The notes beneath the pieces were generated by a model. It did not search any database, was not told where the DNA came from, and saw nothing but the letters and a program-made list of their open reading frames with translations. Made by a program: the position numbers and the translations under genes. A stretch of DNA of 64,000 bases, taken from assembly GCA_017550645.1 (NCBI GenBank), contig JAFZOI010000013.1:147710-211709 (forward strand), given 5' to 3'. Shown one piece after another: positions 54,296 through 64,000 of the stretch (position 1 is the first letter of the stretch; every line of letters starts with the position of its first letter). The DNA is from Oscillospiraceae bacterium. Its GTDB lineage: Bacteria; Bacillota; Clostridia; Oscillospirales; Oscillospiraceae.

Positions 54296-54802
54296 TCAGC
54301 CGAAAATGCCGAGAAAGCCGTATGTCAGCGATGTGATTATTACGGCCGCGATGACGACGCCGGCCAGAATGCACAGCACGGCGTTGCGCAGTCTCACGTT
54401 CAGCAGTGCCGCGAGCAGGCCGCCCGTCCAAGCCCCCGTACCGGGAAGCGGCACGGCGACGAACAGGATAAGACCGAGAAGCTCCGAATGATAAACTACC
54501 TTGCGGCGCTTCATCGTCTTTTCGATACGCTTGTCCACCCATTTGGAAAGGCGCTCGCTCTTGGTCTTCATCCACTCGAAAATGCGGCGGATAAACAGCA
54601 CTATGAATGGGACCGGCACCATGTTGCCCGCGATGGAGACGAGCATGCTGTACCACGGGGGCAGGCCGAGCCCGACGCCGAGCGGGATGGCTCCCCTGAG
54701 CTCGACGATCGGTATCATCGAGACGAAGAACGTGACGAGCGTGCGGCCCGCGAACGTCCCGGTGATCCATATATAGGCGTCTGTCTGTGTAAGCCAATCC
54801 AT
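54296..54802 (-). CDS. COG2426 / small multidrug export family membrane protein
   Basis: 168 residues with about four membrane segments. IVELRGAIPLGVGLGLPPW near 32-50 and VPLPGTGAWTGGLLAALL near 118-135 are the two conserved repeats of this family, which is distantly DedA-like. The transport role is unproven. It starts four bases after uvrA ends. Confidence 0.87.
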   Translation of the reverse strand: MDWLTQTDAYIWITGTFAGRTLVTFFVSMIPIVELRGAIPLGVGLGLPPWYSMLVSIAGNMVPVPFIVLFIRRIFEWMKTKSERLSKWVDKRIEKTMKRRKVVYHSELLGLILFVAVPLPGTGAWTGGLLAALLNVRLRNAVLCILAGVVIAAVIITSLTYGFLGIFG

Positions 54803-54806
54803 GCGA

Positions 54807-57632
54807 TTACTCCAGTTTTTTTCTCAGATACTGCCCCGTGTAGCTCTCGGGGATCTTCGCCACTTCCTCGGGCGTCCCGCAGCAGACGATCTCGCCGCCC
54901 TTGTCCCCGCCCTCGGGGCCGAGGTCGACGATATAGTCCGCGGTCTTTATGACGTCGAGGTTATGCTCGATTATTATGACGGTATTTCCCGCGTCGACGA
55001 GCTTTCCGAGGACGTTCAGGAGCTTTTTCACGTCGTCGGAGTGCAGGCCCGTCGTGGGCTCGTCGAGGACGTAGAGCGTGGAGCCCGTCGCCTGACGGGC
55101 GAGCTCGGTCGCGAGCTTGACGCGCTGCGCTTCGCCGCCGGAGAGCGTCGTCGAGGGCTGGCCGAGCTTTATATAGCCGAGGCCGACGTCGGACAGCGCC
55201 TTCAGCCGCTGGTAAATCTTCGGCATGTTCTCGAAGAATTCCAGCGCCTCGTCCACCGTCATATCGAGGACCTCGTAGATGTTCGCGCCCTTATAGCGCA
55301 CTTCGAGCGTCTCGCGGTTATAGCGTCTGCCCTTGCAGACGTCGCAGGGCACGTAGATATCCGGCAGAAAGTGCATCTCGACCTTGACGAGGCCGTCGCC
55401 GGAGCAGGCTTCGCACCGGCCGCCGCGGACGTTGAAGGAGAAGTGACCGGGCGTATAGCCTCGCGCCCGCGCGTCCGGCGTCGAGGCGAAGACCTCGCGT
55501 ATATCGTTGAAGACTCCGGTGTACGTCGCGGGATTCGAGCGCGGCGTCCTGCCTATGGGCGACTGGTCTATGTTTATAACTTTATTGAGGTTCGACACGC
55601 CCTCCAGACGGTCGAACTTTCCCGGCTTTATCTTCATGCGGGAGAGCTCCGCGGCGAGAGCCTTGTATATGACCATGTTCACGAGCGAGGACTTGCCGCT
55701 GCCGGATACGCCGGTCACGCAGGTCATGGCGCCGAGCGGAATGGTCACGTCGATATTCTTGAGGTTGTTTTCAGCCGCGCCGCGCACGGTCAGGAACTTG
55801 CCGTTTCCCTTGCGCCTCTTTTTCGGGACGGGGATGCTCAGCTTGCCGCTGAGATACTTCCCCGTTATCGAATTCGGGTCCTTCATTATCTCCTCGGCCG
55901 TGCCCTGAGCGACGACCTCGCCGCCGTGCACGCCTGCTCCAGGCCCTATATCGACTATGTGGTCGGCGGCCATCATCGTCTCCTCGTCGTGCTCGACGAC
56001 GATCAGCGAATTGCCGAGGTCGCGCAGCCTTTTGAGCGTATTGAGCAGCTTGACGTTGTCGCGCTGGTGCAGGCCTATGGAGGGCTCGTCGAGGATATAG
56101 AGAACGCCCATGAGCGAGCTGCCTATCTGGGTCGCGAGGCGTATGCGCTGGCTCTCGCCGCCCGAGAGCGTCCCTGCGCGGCGCGAGAGCGTCAGGTAAT
56201 CCAGGCCGACGCTGCACAGGAAGCCGAGCCTCTCGCGTATCTCCTTGAGGATGCGGTCGGCTATGACGGCCTGCTGCCCCTCGAGCTTGAGACCGTCAAT
56301 AAAATCGAGCTCCTGCTTGACGGGCAGGTCCGTGAATTCGGTGATATTGAGCCCGCCGACCGTCACGGCGAGCACCTCGTCCTTGAGGCGGCGCCCGTGG
56401 CATTTCTCGCAGGGATGCTCGTTCATGTACTGCTCGAGCTCGTCGCGCATGGCGGGGCTCTGCGTCTCGCGGTAGCGGCGCTCAAGATTGCGCACTATGC
56501 CCTCGAAGGGCTGATTGAGCGTCCCGACGACGCGCTCACGCTCATAGCGCAGAGTCAGCTTTTCGCCCTTTGTGCCGTAAAGGATGGCGTCGAGCGCCTC
56601 GGGCGGGATGTCGCGTATTGGGTCGGTGAGCTTGAAATGATATCGCTTGGCGAGGGCTTCAAAGTACATGCGGGATATGCTGTCGTTTTTGACGTTGCCC
56701 CAGTTAGACGCGCAGATGGCGCCCTCCATTATCGAAAGCGACGGATTCGGGATGACGAGGTCCGGGTCGACGGAGAGCTGCGTGCCTATGCCGCCGCACT
56801 CGGGGCACGCGCCGTAGGGGTTATTGAACGAGAACGTGCGCGGAGCGAGCTCTTCAAGAGAGATGCCGCATTCCTCGCAGGCGTAGTTTTGCGAAAACAG
56901 CAGCTCGCGCTCCTCGCCGACGACGTCGACTACGACTATGCCCTTGGCCAGAGCTAGCGCCGTCTCGACGCTGTCGGTCAGCCTCTGGATTATATCCGGC
57001 TTCATGACGAGACGGTCTACGACTATCTCGATGCTGTGCTTGGTGTTTTTATTGAGCTTTATCTCCTCATAGAGGTCGTAGGTTATGCCGTCGACTCTCG
57101 CGCGGGCATAGCCGCTCTTGCGCGCGTCCTCGAAGACCTTGGCGTATTCGCCCTTGCGCGCGCGGACGACCGGAGCGAGTATCTGTATCCTCGTCCCCTC
57201 TTCGAGCTTCATCGTCTGGTCGACGATCTGATCGACGGTCTGCTTTTTTATCTCGCGGCCGCATTTCGGGCAGTGCGGGACGCCGACGCGCGCCCAAAGA
57301 AGGCGCAGGTAGTCGTATATCTCCGTCACCGTCCCGACGGTCGAACGCGGGTTCTTCGAGGTCGTCTTCTGGTCTATGGATATGGCGGGAGAGAGCCCGT
57401 CTATATAGTCGAGATCGGGCTTTTCCATCTGGCCGAGGAACTGTCTGGCGTAGGACGAGAGCGACTCGACATAGCGGCGCTGGCCCTCGGCGTATATCGT
57501 ATCGAACGCCAGCGAGGACTTCCCGCTCCCCGAGAGGCCCGTGAACACGACGAGCTTGTCGCGCGGGATCTCGAGGTCTATATTCTTGAGGTTGTTGGTC
57601 CTCGCGCCTTTGATGAATATCGTTTCACGCAT
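54807..57632 (-). CDS. uvrA: Excinuclease ABC subunit A
   Basis: 941 residues. The damage-sensing ABC ATPase dimer of nucleotide excision repair. Two Walker A sites ([13 protein letters not shown] near 31 and [13 protein letters not shown] near 630), two ABC signatures ([11 protein letters not shown] and [11 protein letters not shown]), and zinc-finger cysteines ([34 protein letters not shown]) are present. Mfd, at the left of the window, hands lesions to it. Its start overlaps the preceding activase-related gene by eight bases. Confidence 0.98.
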   Translation of the reverse strand: MRETIFIKGARTNNLKNIDLEIPRDKLVVFTGLSGSGKSSLAFDTIYAEGQRRYVESLSSYARQFLGQMEKPDLDYIDGLSPAISIDQKTTSKNPRSTVGTVTEIYDYLRLLWARVGVPHCPKCGREIKKQTVDQIVDQTMKLEEGTRIQILAPVVRARKGEYAKVFEDARKSGYARARVDGITYDLYEEIKLNKNTKHSIEIVVDRLVMKPDIIQRLTDSVETALALAKGIVVVDVVGEERELLFSQNYACEECGISLEELAPRTFSFNNPYGACPECGGIGTQLSVDPDLVIPNPSLSIMEGAICASNWGNVKNDSISRMYFEALAKRYHFKLTDPIRDIPPEALDAILYGTKGEKLTLRYERERVVGTLNQPFEGIVRNLERRYRETQSPAMRDELEQYMNEHPCEKCHGRRLKDEVLAVTVGGLNITEFTDLPVKQELDFIDGLKLEGQQAVIADRILKEIRERLGFLCSVGLDYLTLSRRAGTLSGGESQRIRLATQIGSSLMGVLYILDEPSIGLHQRDNVKLLNTLKRLRDLGNSLIVVEHDEETMMAADHIVDIGPGAGVHGGEVVAQGTAEEIMKDPNSITGKYLSGKLSIPVPKKRRKGNGKFLTVRGAAENNLKNIDVTIPLGAMTCVTGVSGSGKSSLVNMVIYKALAAELSRMKIKPGKFDRLEGVSNLNKVINIDQSPIGRTPRSNPATYTGVFNDIREVFASTPDARARGYTPGHFSFNVRGGRCEACSGDGLVKVEMHFLPDIYVPCDVCKGRRYNRETLEVRYKGANIYEVLDMTVDEALEFFENMPKIYQRLKALSDVGLGYIKLGQPSTTLSGGEAQRVKLATELARQATGSTLYVLDEPTTGLHSDDVKKLLNVLGKLVDAGNTVIIIEHNLDVIKTADYIVDLGPEGGDKGGEIVCCGTPEEVAKIPESYTGQYLRKKLE

Positions 57633-58917
57633 TTTCGGATACCTCCGCGGCGGCGCGCCTGCGCCCGCCGTTTGCGTTGGACAGCATCAGTTTTATCCTG
57701 TTTTCCTGATTTATGCGCGTTGCGCCCGGATCGTAGTCCACCGCAACGATGTTGCTCTGCGGGAAGTCGTCCTTCAGCGCGCGGAGCATGCCCTTGCCGA
57801 CGATATGGTTCGGCAGGCAGCCGAAGGGCTGCGCGCAGACGATGTTGCTCGTCCCGTCGTGGATAAGCTCGAGCATCTCGGCCGTAAGCAGCCAGCCCTC
57901 GCCCATCTTGTTGCCCACGCCGAGGTAGTCCGCGGCGAGCTTTCTAAGATGCTCGAAATCGCCTGGGACGCGGAAGCCCGCTCCTCCGACGGCGGCAAGC
58001 ATCGCATGCTGGCACTTTTCGACGTAGGCCTTCAGGCGGCGCACGACGAATTTCTTCAGTCCGCTGCCGCCGTAGAGGTCGACGTCGGCCTCTCTGTTGA
58101 AAATTTTGAAGATGACAAAGTCGGTCAGGCCGGGAACGACGGGTTCCGCGCCCTCGCCGAGCAGGAGCTTTTCAAGCTCGTTGTTGCCGAGCGGCGAATA
58201 CTTGATATATATCTCGCCCACCACGCCGACGCGCGGCTTTTTGATATCCAGACGCTCTATTTTCGCAAAATCCGCCGCGATGAGCCCGCAGTTGGCCTTC
58301 ATGGCCTTGTAGGTGAGGCTCCCGGGCTCGGCGAAGCCCTCGACGAGGCGCTTTTCCCACGCTCCGACGAGCGCGTCCGTCTCGCCCTTGTGCGCCTCGT
58401 ACGGGCGGCACTGGTTGGCGAGCATGACGATGATGTCGCCGTACATGATGCAGTAGATAAAGCGCCGTATGAGGCGGAGATTGAGCTTGAAGCCGGGATT
58501 CTTTTCAAGGCCGGAGAGATTGAGCGACACGACGGGGACGTTCTCGAGCCCCGCCTTTTTCAGCGCCTTGCGCAGGAGATGGATATAGTTCGAGGCGCGG
58601 CAGCCGCCGCCCGTCTGCGTTATGAGCAGGCCGACCTTGTCCTTGTCGTACTTCCCGCTGTTGACGGCCTCGATGAGCTGGCCTATGACGAGCAGCGCCG
58701 GATAGCACGTGTCGTTATGGACGTACTTGAGCCCGGTATCGACTATGCCGCGATGATTCGTCGTCAGCATCTCGCACTTATATCCCTCGCGGCGCAGGAC
58801 CTCCGCCATCATGCCGAAGTGGACCGGGAGCATCTGCGGGATGAGTAGCGTGTATTCCTTTTTCATCTCTTTCGTGAAGAGAAGACGGCCGTTGGCGTCA
58901 TAAACGAGCTCTGCCAT
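57625..58917 (-). CDS. 2-hydroxyacyl-CoA dehydratase-like protein, activase partner
   Basis: 430 residues. Contains the HgdB/BcrB-like block with conserved cysteines ([39 protein letters not shown]). In many clostridia this is the C-terminal third of a ~1400-residue activase-related protein. Here it is a separate gene: the upstream gene's TGA and this ATG overlap (TGATG). It may deliver or receive electrons from the Fe-S activase; the substrate is unknown. The ATG is chosen from GGGAGG 9 bases upstream. Confidence 0.83.
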   Translation of the reverse strand: MAELVYDANGRLLFTKEMKKEYTLLIPQMLPVHFGMMAEVLRREGYKCEMLTTNHRGIVDTGLKYVHNDTCYPALLVIGQLIEAVNSGKYDKDKVGLLITQTGGGCRASNYIHLLRKALKKAGLENVPVVSLNLSGLEKNPGFKLNLRLIRRFIYCIMYGDIIVMLANQCRPYEAHKGETDALVGAWEKRLVEGFAEPGSLTYKAMKANCGLIAADFAKIERLDIKKPRVGVVGEIYIKYSPLGNNELEKLLLGEGAEPVVPGLTDFVIFKIFNREADVDLYGGSGLKKFVVRRLKAYVEKCQHAMLAAVGGAGFRVPGDFEHLRKLAADYLGVGNKMGEGWLLTAEMLELIHDGTSNIVCAQPFGCLPNHIVGKGMLRALKDDFPQSNIVAVDYDPGATRINQENRIKLMLSNANGGRRRAAAEVSENA

Positions 58918-61856
58918 CAGCCCAGCCTCCCTTCGCGGGACTCGCACGCGGCGAGCATGCTGCGCAGTCTTATCCTGACCGCGCCGAGGTTCGAGATGTC
59001 GTCTATCTTGATGGGCGTATAGAGCTTGCCCGCGCTTTCCATGATGTCGCGCACCTCGTCGGACGTGATCGCGTCCGTCCCGCAGCCGAAGGAGATGAGC
59101 TGGATGAGCTCCGCGTCGCTCTGCCGGGCTGTCCAGCGCGCGGCGTCGTACATGCGCGCCTGATACGTCCACTGGTTGAGGATATGGCGCGGGGCCTTCT
59201 CCACGAGGCCGTTGACCCCATCCTCGCTCACGACGACCATGCCGAGCGAGCTGATGAGCTCGTCAATGCCGTGGTTTATCTCGGGATCGGCGTGGTACGG
59301 GCGGCCGGCCACGACGGCGATGCGCTTTCCGTTCGAGCGCGCGTAGTCTATATACTCCGCCGCGAGAGCGCGCACCTTGTCCTTGTATGCCCCGTAAGCG
59401 GCGTAGGCGCGGCGCACGGCGGCCTTCGTCTCGGCCGCGGGCACGCCCATCTTCTCCGCCATAAACGCGGAAAAGCGCTTTTCAAAGTCTCTGGGACGGT
59501 GCAGGCCGACGTAGATATCTATATAGTTGACTTTCCGCAGCTCGGTCACATTTGCTCCGAGCAGCTCCGGATAGTACGCCACGACGGGGCAGTTATAGTT
59601 GTTGTCGCCCTTGCCCTCGTCGAAGTTATAGGACATGCAGGGGTAGAAGATCGTCTCGACACCCTCGTTTATGAGCGAGAGGACGTGCCCGTGCATGAGC
59701 TTGGCGGGATAACAGACCGTATCGGACGGGATGGTGCTCTGCCCGAGCTTGAAGAGCTCGCGCGAGGAGACGGGGCTGAGCACGACCTCGAAGTTCAGCG
59801 CCGTGAAGAGCTCGAACCAGAAAGGCAGGTTTTCGAACATATTCAGGCCCATCGGAATGCCGATGCGGCCGCGCGCGCCGGTCCCGGAGCCCTTCCCGCA
59901 GAGCTTCGCGAGCATCTCGCGCTTGGCTCTGTAGAGGTTCGGGAGCTCGGACTTCTCGCCGCCGAGCGGCTTGGAGCAGCGGTTGCCGGAAATAAATCGT
60001 CTTCCGCCGTCGAAGGTATTCACTGTCAGGCTGCATCTGTTCGTGCAGCCATGGCAGGTCGTCGGCTTGGCGGTATGCGTAAACGTTTTCAGCTCGTCCG
60101 CGGTCAGTATGGCGCTCTCGCGTAAGCCGGAATCGGCGGCGAACAGCGCCGCCCCGTAAGCGCCCATAAGGCCGGCAATGACGGGCCGCGTGACGTTGCG
60201 GCCGAGCTCCTTTTCGAAGCCGCGGAGCACCGCGTCGTTGAGAAAAGTCCCGCCCTGAACGACGATGTTCTTTCCGAGGTCGTCGGCCGAGGCGGCGCGT
60301 ATGACCTTGTAAATGGCGTTTTTGACGACGGAGACGGAGAGCCCGGCGGAGATGTCCGCGATGCTCTTGCCCTCCTTCTGAGCCTGCTTGACGGAGGAAT
60401 TCATGAAGACCGTGCAGCGCGAGCCTAGATCTGCGGGGCTTTGGTCCATGATCCCGAGCTCGGCGAATTTCTTTATCTCATAGCCGAGAGCGCGGGCGAA
60501 GGACTCGACAAAGCTCCCGCAGCCGGACGAGCAGGCCTCGTTCAGCATGATGCTGTCGACGGCGCCGTTTCTTATCTTGAAGCACTTCATATCCTGCCCG
60601 CCGATATCGATGATGAAGTCGACGTCGGGATCGAAATGGCGCGCGGCGCGATAGTGCGCGACGGTCTCGACGAGCGACTTATCGAGCTTGAACGCGTTTT
60701 TGATGAGCTCCTCGCCGTAGCCCGTGACGGCAGAGCCGAATATGGTTATCCTGTCCCCGCAGGCGGCGTACAGCTTCTCGAGCTCGCCCTTGACGAGCGC
60801 GACCGGCGCGCCTAGATTCGAGCCGTAGTACGAATAAAGTATCTCGCCCTCCGGCGTTATGAGCACGAGCTTCGTCGTCGTGCTGCCCGCGTCTATGCCG
60901 AGGTACGCTCCGCCCTCGTAGGACGCGATATCGCGCATGACGGGGGTCGCGCGGGCGTGTCTCGCCTTGAAGTCGGCGTACTCCTCCTCGCTCTCGAAAA
61001 GCGGCGGGAGGCTCGCCGTCGTCGTGACGATGTTAACGCTCTCGCGCAGTTTTTTGATGAGGCTCGCGCAGTCCGTCGCGTCATAGCTATCTGAGCAGAG
61101 CGCCGCGCCTATGGCCGCGTAGTTTTCCGCGTTTTCGGGAAATACCGCGTGCTCCGCGTCGAGGCCGAGCGTCTCCGTAAAGCGCAGGCGCAGACCCTTT
61201 TGGAAGGTCAGCGGGCCGCCGAGAAAGACTATCTTCCCCTTCAGCTCGCGCCCCTGCGTCAACCCGGAGACCGTCTGGTCGACGACGGCCTGATATATCG
61301 AGGCGGCAAGGTCCTCCTTGCGGCCGCCCTGATTGAGAATGGGCTGGATGTCGGACTTGGCGAAGACGCCGCAGCGCGAGGCTATCGGATATATCTTCTC
61401 ACATCCGGCCGAGAGGCGGTCGAGCTCCTCGACGCTGACGTTCAGCAGCGTCGCCATCTGGTCGATGAAGGCGCCGGTGCCGCCCGCGCAGGAACCGTTC
61501 ATGCGCTCTTCGAGGCTGTTGCCGAAGAAGATTATCTTCGCGTCCTCGCCGCCGAGCTCGATGACGGCGTCCGCGTCCGGCACGTTCGCGTCCACGGCGG
61601 CGGCTGTCGCGAAGACCTCCTGAACGAACGGGATGCCCGTCGCTTTGGATACGCCGAGACCGGCCGACCCCGTTATGGCCGCATAGACCTCCGCCTCGCC
61701 GACTATATCGCGCGCCTCGGCGAGCTGCTCGGCCGCTTTCTCACGGACACGCGAGAAATGGCGCTCGTATCTCTTGAATACGAGCTCGCCGCTCTCGCTC
61801 AGTATGGCGGTCTTGACCGTGGTCGAGCCGATGTCTATTCCGATTCTGAATGCCAT
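58917..61856 (-). CDS. 2-hydroxyacyl-CoA dehydratase activase, tandem ASKHA domains plus DUF2229
   Basis: 979 residues. Two ASKHA-type ATPase domains: the first starts GIDIGSTTVKTAIL (5-18) with NGSCAGGTGAF near 125; the second starts LGIDAGSTTTKLVLI (about 318) with ACSSGCGSF near 440. Cysteines in these loops bind the inter-subunit [4Fe-4S] cluster in HgdC-type activators, which use ATP to push an electron to the dehydratase. A DUF2229 region (GIPMGLNMFENLPFWF, with Cys in SDTVCYPAK) follows. The dehydratase is not in the window. Confidence 0.9.
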   Translation of the reverse strand: MAFRIGIDIGSTTVKTAILSESGELVFKRYERHFSRVREKAAEQLAEARDIVGEAEVYAAITGSAGLGVSKATGIPFVQEVFATAAAVDANVPDADAVIELGGEDAKIIFFGNSLEERMNGSCAGGTGAFIDQMATLLNVSVEELDRLSAGCEKIYPIASRCGVFAKSDIQPILNQGGRKEDLAASIYQAVVDQTVSGLTQGRELKGKIVFLGGPLTFQKGLRLRFTETLGLDAEHAVFPENAENYAAIGAALCSDSYDATDCASLIKKLRESVNIVTTTASLPPLFESEEEYADFKARHARATPVMRDIASYEGGAYLGIDAGSTTTKLVLITPEGEILYSYYGSNLGAPVALVKGELEKLYAACGDRITIFGSAVTGYGEELIKNAFKLDKSLVETVAHYRAARHFDPDVDFIIDIGGQDMKCFKIRNGAVDSIMLNEACSSGCGSFVESFARALGYEIKKFAELGIMDQSPADLGSRCTVFMNSSVKQAQKEGKSIADISAGLSVSVVKNAIYKVIRAASADDLGKNIVVQGGTFLNDAVLRGFEKELGRNVTRPVIAGLMGAYGAALFAADSGLRESAILTADELKTFTHTAKPTTCHGCTNRCSLTVNTFDGGRRFISGNRCSKPLGGEKSELPNLYRAKREMLAKLCGKGSGTGARGRIGIPMGLNMFENLPFWFELFTALNFEVVLSPVSSRELFKLGQSTIPSDTVCYPAKLMHGHVLSLINEGVETIFYPCMSYNFDEGKGDNNYNCPVVAYYPELLGANVTELRKVNYIDIYVGLHRPRDFEKRFSAFMAEKMGVPAAETKAAVRRAYAAYGAYKDKVRALAAEYIDYARSNGKRIAVVAGRPYHADPEINHGIDELISSLGMVVVSEDGVNGLVEKAPRHILNQWTYQARMYDAARWTARQSDAELIQLISFGCGTDAITSDEVRDIMESAGKLYTPIKIDDISNLGAVRIRLRSMLAACESREGRLG

Positions 61857-61892
61857 TCGATACCTCTTGACTATTATGCGTCCGGTCTGCGC

Positions 61893-63743
61893 TCAGGCGG
61901 CGCGAAGCTCCGGACAAACGAAGCGGGTTATGATCGCCGCTGCCTCGGCGCGCGAGATGGGCGCGTCTCCGTTGAAGCGAAGATCCCCCGATCCACGCAG
62001 TATCCCCGCGCGGTACAGCGAATAAATGTAGTTTACATAATTATTGTTGCCGCGCACGTCCGGAATGCTTCCGTTCGGAATATTGCGGATAACGACGAGC
62101 TCTCTGTCCGGGAAAACTCCGCTGAGAGCCGTGACGAAGCCCTTGCGGTCGAGCGCGGCGTCCGGGTCTGCCGGAGCCTCGGAAATGAGCTTATTTTTTA
62201 GCGCATAGGCCAGATACGGAGCGAACCAGTCGCCTCCCCGGGCGTCAAAATCCAGCTTGCCGGTGTGATACAGACTGTGCAGTCTAGCGGCGATCGCTAT
62301 CGCCTGGGCGGCTGTCACCGGCCCGTCCGTGCCGAACTCGTCGTCGGCGTAACCGTTCAAAAGGCCGACCTCGTAGGTCTTTTTGATGTTTTCCCAGTAC
62401 CAGTCGGACTCCGAAACATCGTCAAAATTGCCTAAATATCTGCGTTTTTCGCTGAAAGCTGCCATCCCGGTGGGAGGCGTACTGCTTTCCGCGGGCTTAT
62501 CCTCGGTGGTCTCCTGCGCACCCTCAAACTCGAAGTATACCGTCTCGCTCTCGACGTTCTTATGAACGGCTTTGACGGAAAAAGCGAACGGCTCGTCCGA
62601 AAACAGTTCTTTCCCGCTTTTGAATATCAGCGGATCGGACTGCGAGCCCTCGGGCCCTTCGACGACGGCGAGCTTTACGTTTCTATCGGCAGAATCTATC
62701 CTCACGCGATAGCCGCTCTCTCCTTCCTCAAGTATGGTCACGACGGGTTTGAGCTCTTCAGCTTGGTAGACATAACACACGTCATTTGCCTTGACAAAAG
62801 AGCCGTCCTCGAGCCGGTACCAGAGCTCGTCCAACGAGTTCAGTAGAGAGGCCGTTATATGCACGCGCTCCGTCTCGCCGTACGTCTTGACTATGTATTT
62901 CGACTTGGCGTAAGGTCTGGAATAGGCGCTGACCGTCTGGCCTGAAGCGGCGTAACGGCGATCCATCGTATAATAATTCACGGGGCGCGTCTGGTCGCAT
63001 ACCGCGCACTTATCCTCGCAGCCGAGCGTATAGATGTGGCGCGTGCAGATCGCGCCGCCCTCCTCTCCGGTCATATACCACGCGACGCCGAAATGCAGTA
63101 TACGTATCTCGCTGTGCGTGACGTCTTCGTCGTCGACGTTATAGCCCGTTGCGCGTTCATAGCGGCGGAGGCGCACGGCGTTGTCCGTATTCCCCTCGAC
63201 TGTGTATATATAGTTTTCGTCGGCCCGATAGACGATGGCGACGTGGTCGGGGTCCTTGTATTCGTTGTTGTCGACAAATGCGATATCGCCCGGAAGCGGC
63301 TCCCTGTACGGGAACTGCACGTAGATGAGTCCGAACGCGCTGGCGCTCGCCTTATTATACGTGTGGATAATGTCGCGCGAGATGTGCGCGTTGCGCGCGC
63401 ACCACGTGAAGAAGACGGCGCACCATGCGTAATTGTCGCCGGCTGCGTCCCAGCCGTAGTAATCAAGGTTATATTCCGTGCAGTTGCCCTCGGATACGGG
63501 GTCGGAGCCCGTGTAGTCTCCGAGCTCACCCTCATGATAACCCACCTGCGAGAGCGCGACGTTGACAAGGTCCGTCCTCTGCACGCCGGTCAGCTGCACT
63601 GAGATGAGGCGTCTGTAATAGGGCGAAGAACGATAACCCTCCGAAAACTGATACGCGGGCTCGAGCGCCGAGGCGAAAACAGACGGAAGTACCGAAATAA
63701 TAAGTATTAAAATAAGCGCGAAAACGACCGTTCTTTTGAACAT
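61893..63743 (-). CDS. Secreted SLH-anchored protein with CHAP amidase/peptidase domain
   Basis: 616 residues. The signal peptide (1-25, SVFASA) precedes a CHAP-type cysteine peptidase region (about 55-215) with catalytic Cys in AWCAVFFTWCARN and His in DPDHVAIVYR. A bacterial SH3-like region (about 275-335), a low-complexity Thr/Ser/Pro linker and three SLH repeats (about 435-616, e.g. FDDVSESDWYWENIKKTYEVGLLNGYADDEFG) follow. It probably cleaves peptidoglycan while held at the cell surface. It has its own promoter; about 36 bases separate it from the activase gene. Confidence 0.88.
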   Translation of the reverse strand: MFKRTVVFALILILIISVLPSVFASALEPAYQFSEGYRSSPYYRRLISVQLTGVQRTDLVNVALSQVGYHEGELGDYTGSDPVSEGNCTEYNLDYYGWDAAGDNYAWCAVFFTWCARNAHISRDIIHTYNKASASAFGLIYVQFPYREPLPGDIAFVDNNEYKDPDHVAIVYRADENYIYTVEGNTDNAVRLRRYERATGYNVDDEDVTHSEIRILHFGVAWYMTGEEGGAICTRHIYTLGCEDKCAVCDQTRPVNYYTMDRRYAASGQTVSAYSRPYAKSKYIVKTYGETERVHITASLLNSLDELWYRLEDGSFVKANDVCYVYQAEELKPVVTILEEGESGYRVRIDSADRNVKLAVVEGPEGSQSDPLIFKSGKELFSDEPFAFSVKAVHKNVESETVYFEFEGAQETTEDKPAESSTPPTGMAAFSEKRRYLGNFDDVSESDWYWENIKKTYEVGLLNGYADDEFGTDGPVTAAQAIAIAARLHSLYHTGKLDFDARGGDWFAPYLAYALKNKLISEAPADPDAALDRKGFVTALSGVFPDRELVVIRNIPNGSIPDVRGNNNYVNYIYSLYRAGILRGSGDLRFNGDAPISRAEAAAIITRFVCPELRAA

Positions 63744-63771
63744 ATTTCTTCTCCACAGAGTATTTCAAGAT

Positions 63772-63800
63772 ATTGTATCAAATTTCGCCATGCAAAACAA
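63772..63800 (-). promoter_or_regulatory. Promoter of the SLH/CHAP gene
   Basis: Minus strand: TTGTTT (63800-63795), a 17-base spacer and TACAAT (63777-63772). Confidence 0.6.
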
Positions 63801-63827
63801 TATTTTAAGCAATAAAAAGGAACAAAA

Positions 63828-63862
63828 AAAGCAGGAAAGAGACGAGATCTCTTTCCTGCTTT
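63828..63862 (-). terminator. rrn operon terminator
   Basis: A 15-bp perfect stem (63828-63842 with 63848-63862), followed by TTTT on the minus strand, directly after the 5S gene. Confidence 0.9.
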
Positions 63863-63864
63863 GT

Positions 63865-63980
<116 letters not shown>

Positions 63981-64000
63981 TGTATGATCACGGCTTTGGA

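Noticed and set aside
46634..58848. Long plus-strand open frames opposite uvrB, mreB, recD2, uvrA and the activase genes
   Set aside because: They are antisense to complete, well-recognised genes. Their Arg/Leu/Val/Asp-rich composition is the expected result of high GC in the third codon position.

Overview
The window is a stretch of chromosome from a high-GC, endospore-forming member of the Bacillota. It is most likely a gut-type clostridium near the Oscillospiraceae; that placement is inference. The evidence is an intact spoIIGA-sigE-sigG sporulation cluster, SLH-anchored surface proteins, QueH/QueT queuosine salvage, tRNA genes that encode their own CCA ends, and many GTG/TTG starts preceded by GGAGG-type ribosome binding sites. 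No transposase, integrase or CRISPR array is visible.

Layout. Positions 1-16 kb hold housekeeping genes: a 2[4Fe-4S] ferredoxin, a TrmN6-like methyltransferase with rsmI, a surface SLH/SGNH hydrolase divergent from dnaE, the rpsF-ssb-rpsR operon, queH-queT, and an mfd-led group (mfd, a PrsA/SurA-like lipoprotein, an alpha/beta hydrolase and a PrsW-type membrane protease). Positions 16.1-32.0 kb are one minus-strand surface-glycan operon. Its genes encode a metallophosphoesterase, two Wzz-like copolymerases (one fused to a degenerate GGDEF domain), a Wzy-like polymerase, a TagF-like CDP-glycerol transferase, three glycosyltransferases, a Wzx flippase, an initiating sugar-phosphate transferase, UDP-glucose dehydrogenase and a UDP-glucuronate epimerase. 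Positions 32.2-33.1 kb carry a branched palindromic element and five tRNA genes (Gly, Arg, His, Gln, Lys). The glycan block is less GC-rich to the eye than its flanks and is bracketed by a 16-bp near-repeat of the 3' end of tRNA-Lys, so it looks like an old tRNA-targeted island.

Positions 33-46.5 kb hold pyrB with a fused PyrI-type zinc tail, a DivIVA-like protein coupled to an orphan class I fumarase beta-type subunit and a nitroreductase, two Lpl-type sugar permeases without a binding protein, a SpoVB-like flippase, pncB, sigG, sigE, spoIIGA, and a polar amino-acid ABC transporter with ARG-box-like operators. Positions 46.7-61.9 kb are a closely packed minus-strand run: a two-gene 2-hydroxyacyl-CoA dehydratase activase system, uvrA, a COG2426 membrane protein, a small membrane protein, recD2, comFC, mreB, pyrE, radC and uvrB. 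Much of the DNA-repair machinery therefore lies in one apparent transcription unit. The window ends with an SLH/CHAP surface protein and a 5S rRNA gene, the tail of an rrn operon that continues beyond the window.

The main candidates for novelty are the Wzz-GGDEF fusion within the tRNA-bracketed glycan island, the branched tRNA-T-arm-derived element beside tRNA-Lys, the PyrB with only the zinc half of PyrI, and the overlapping divergent dnaE/SLH promoters.
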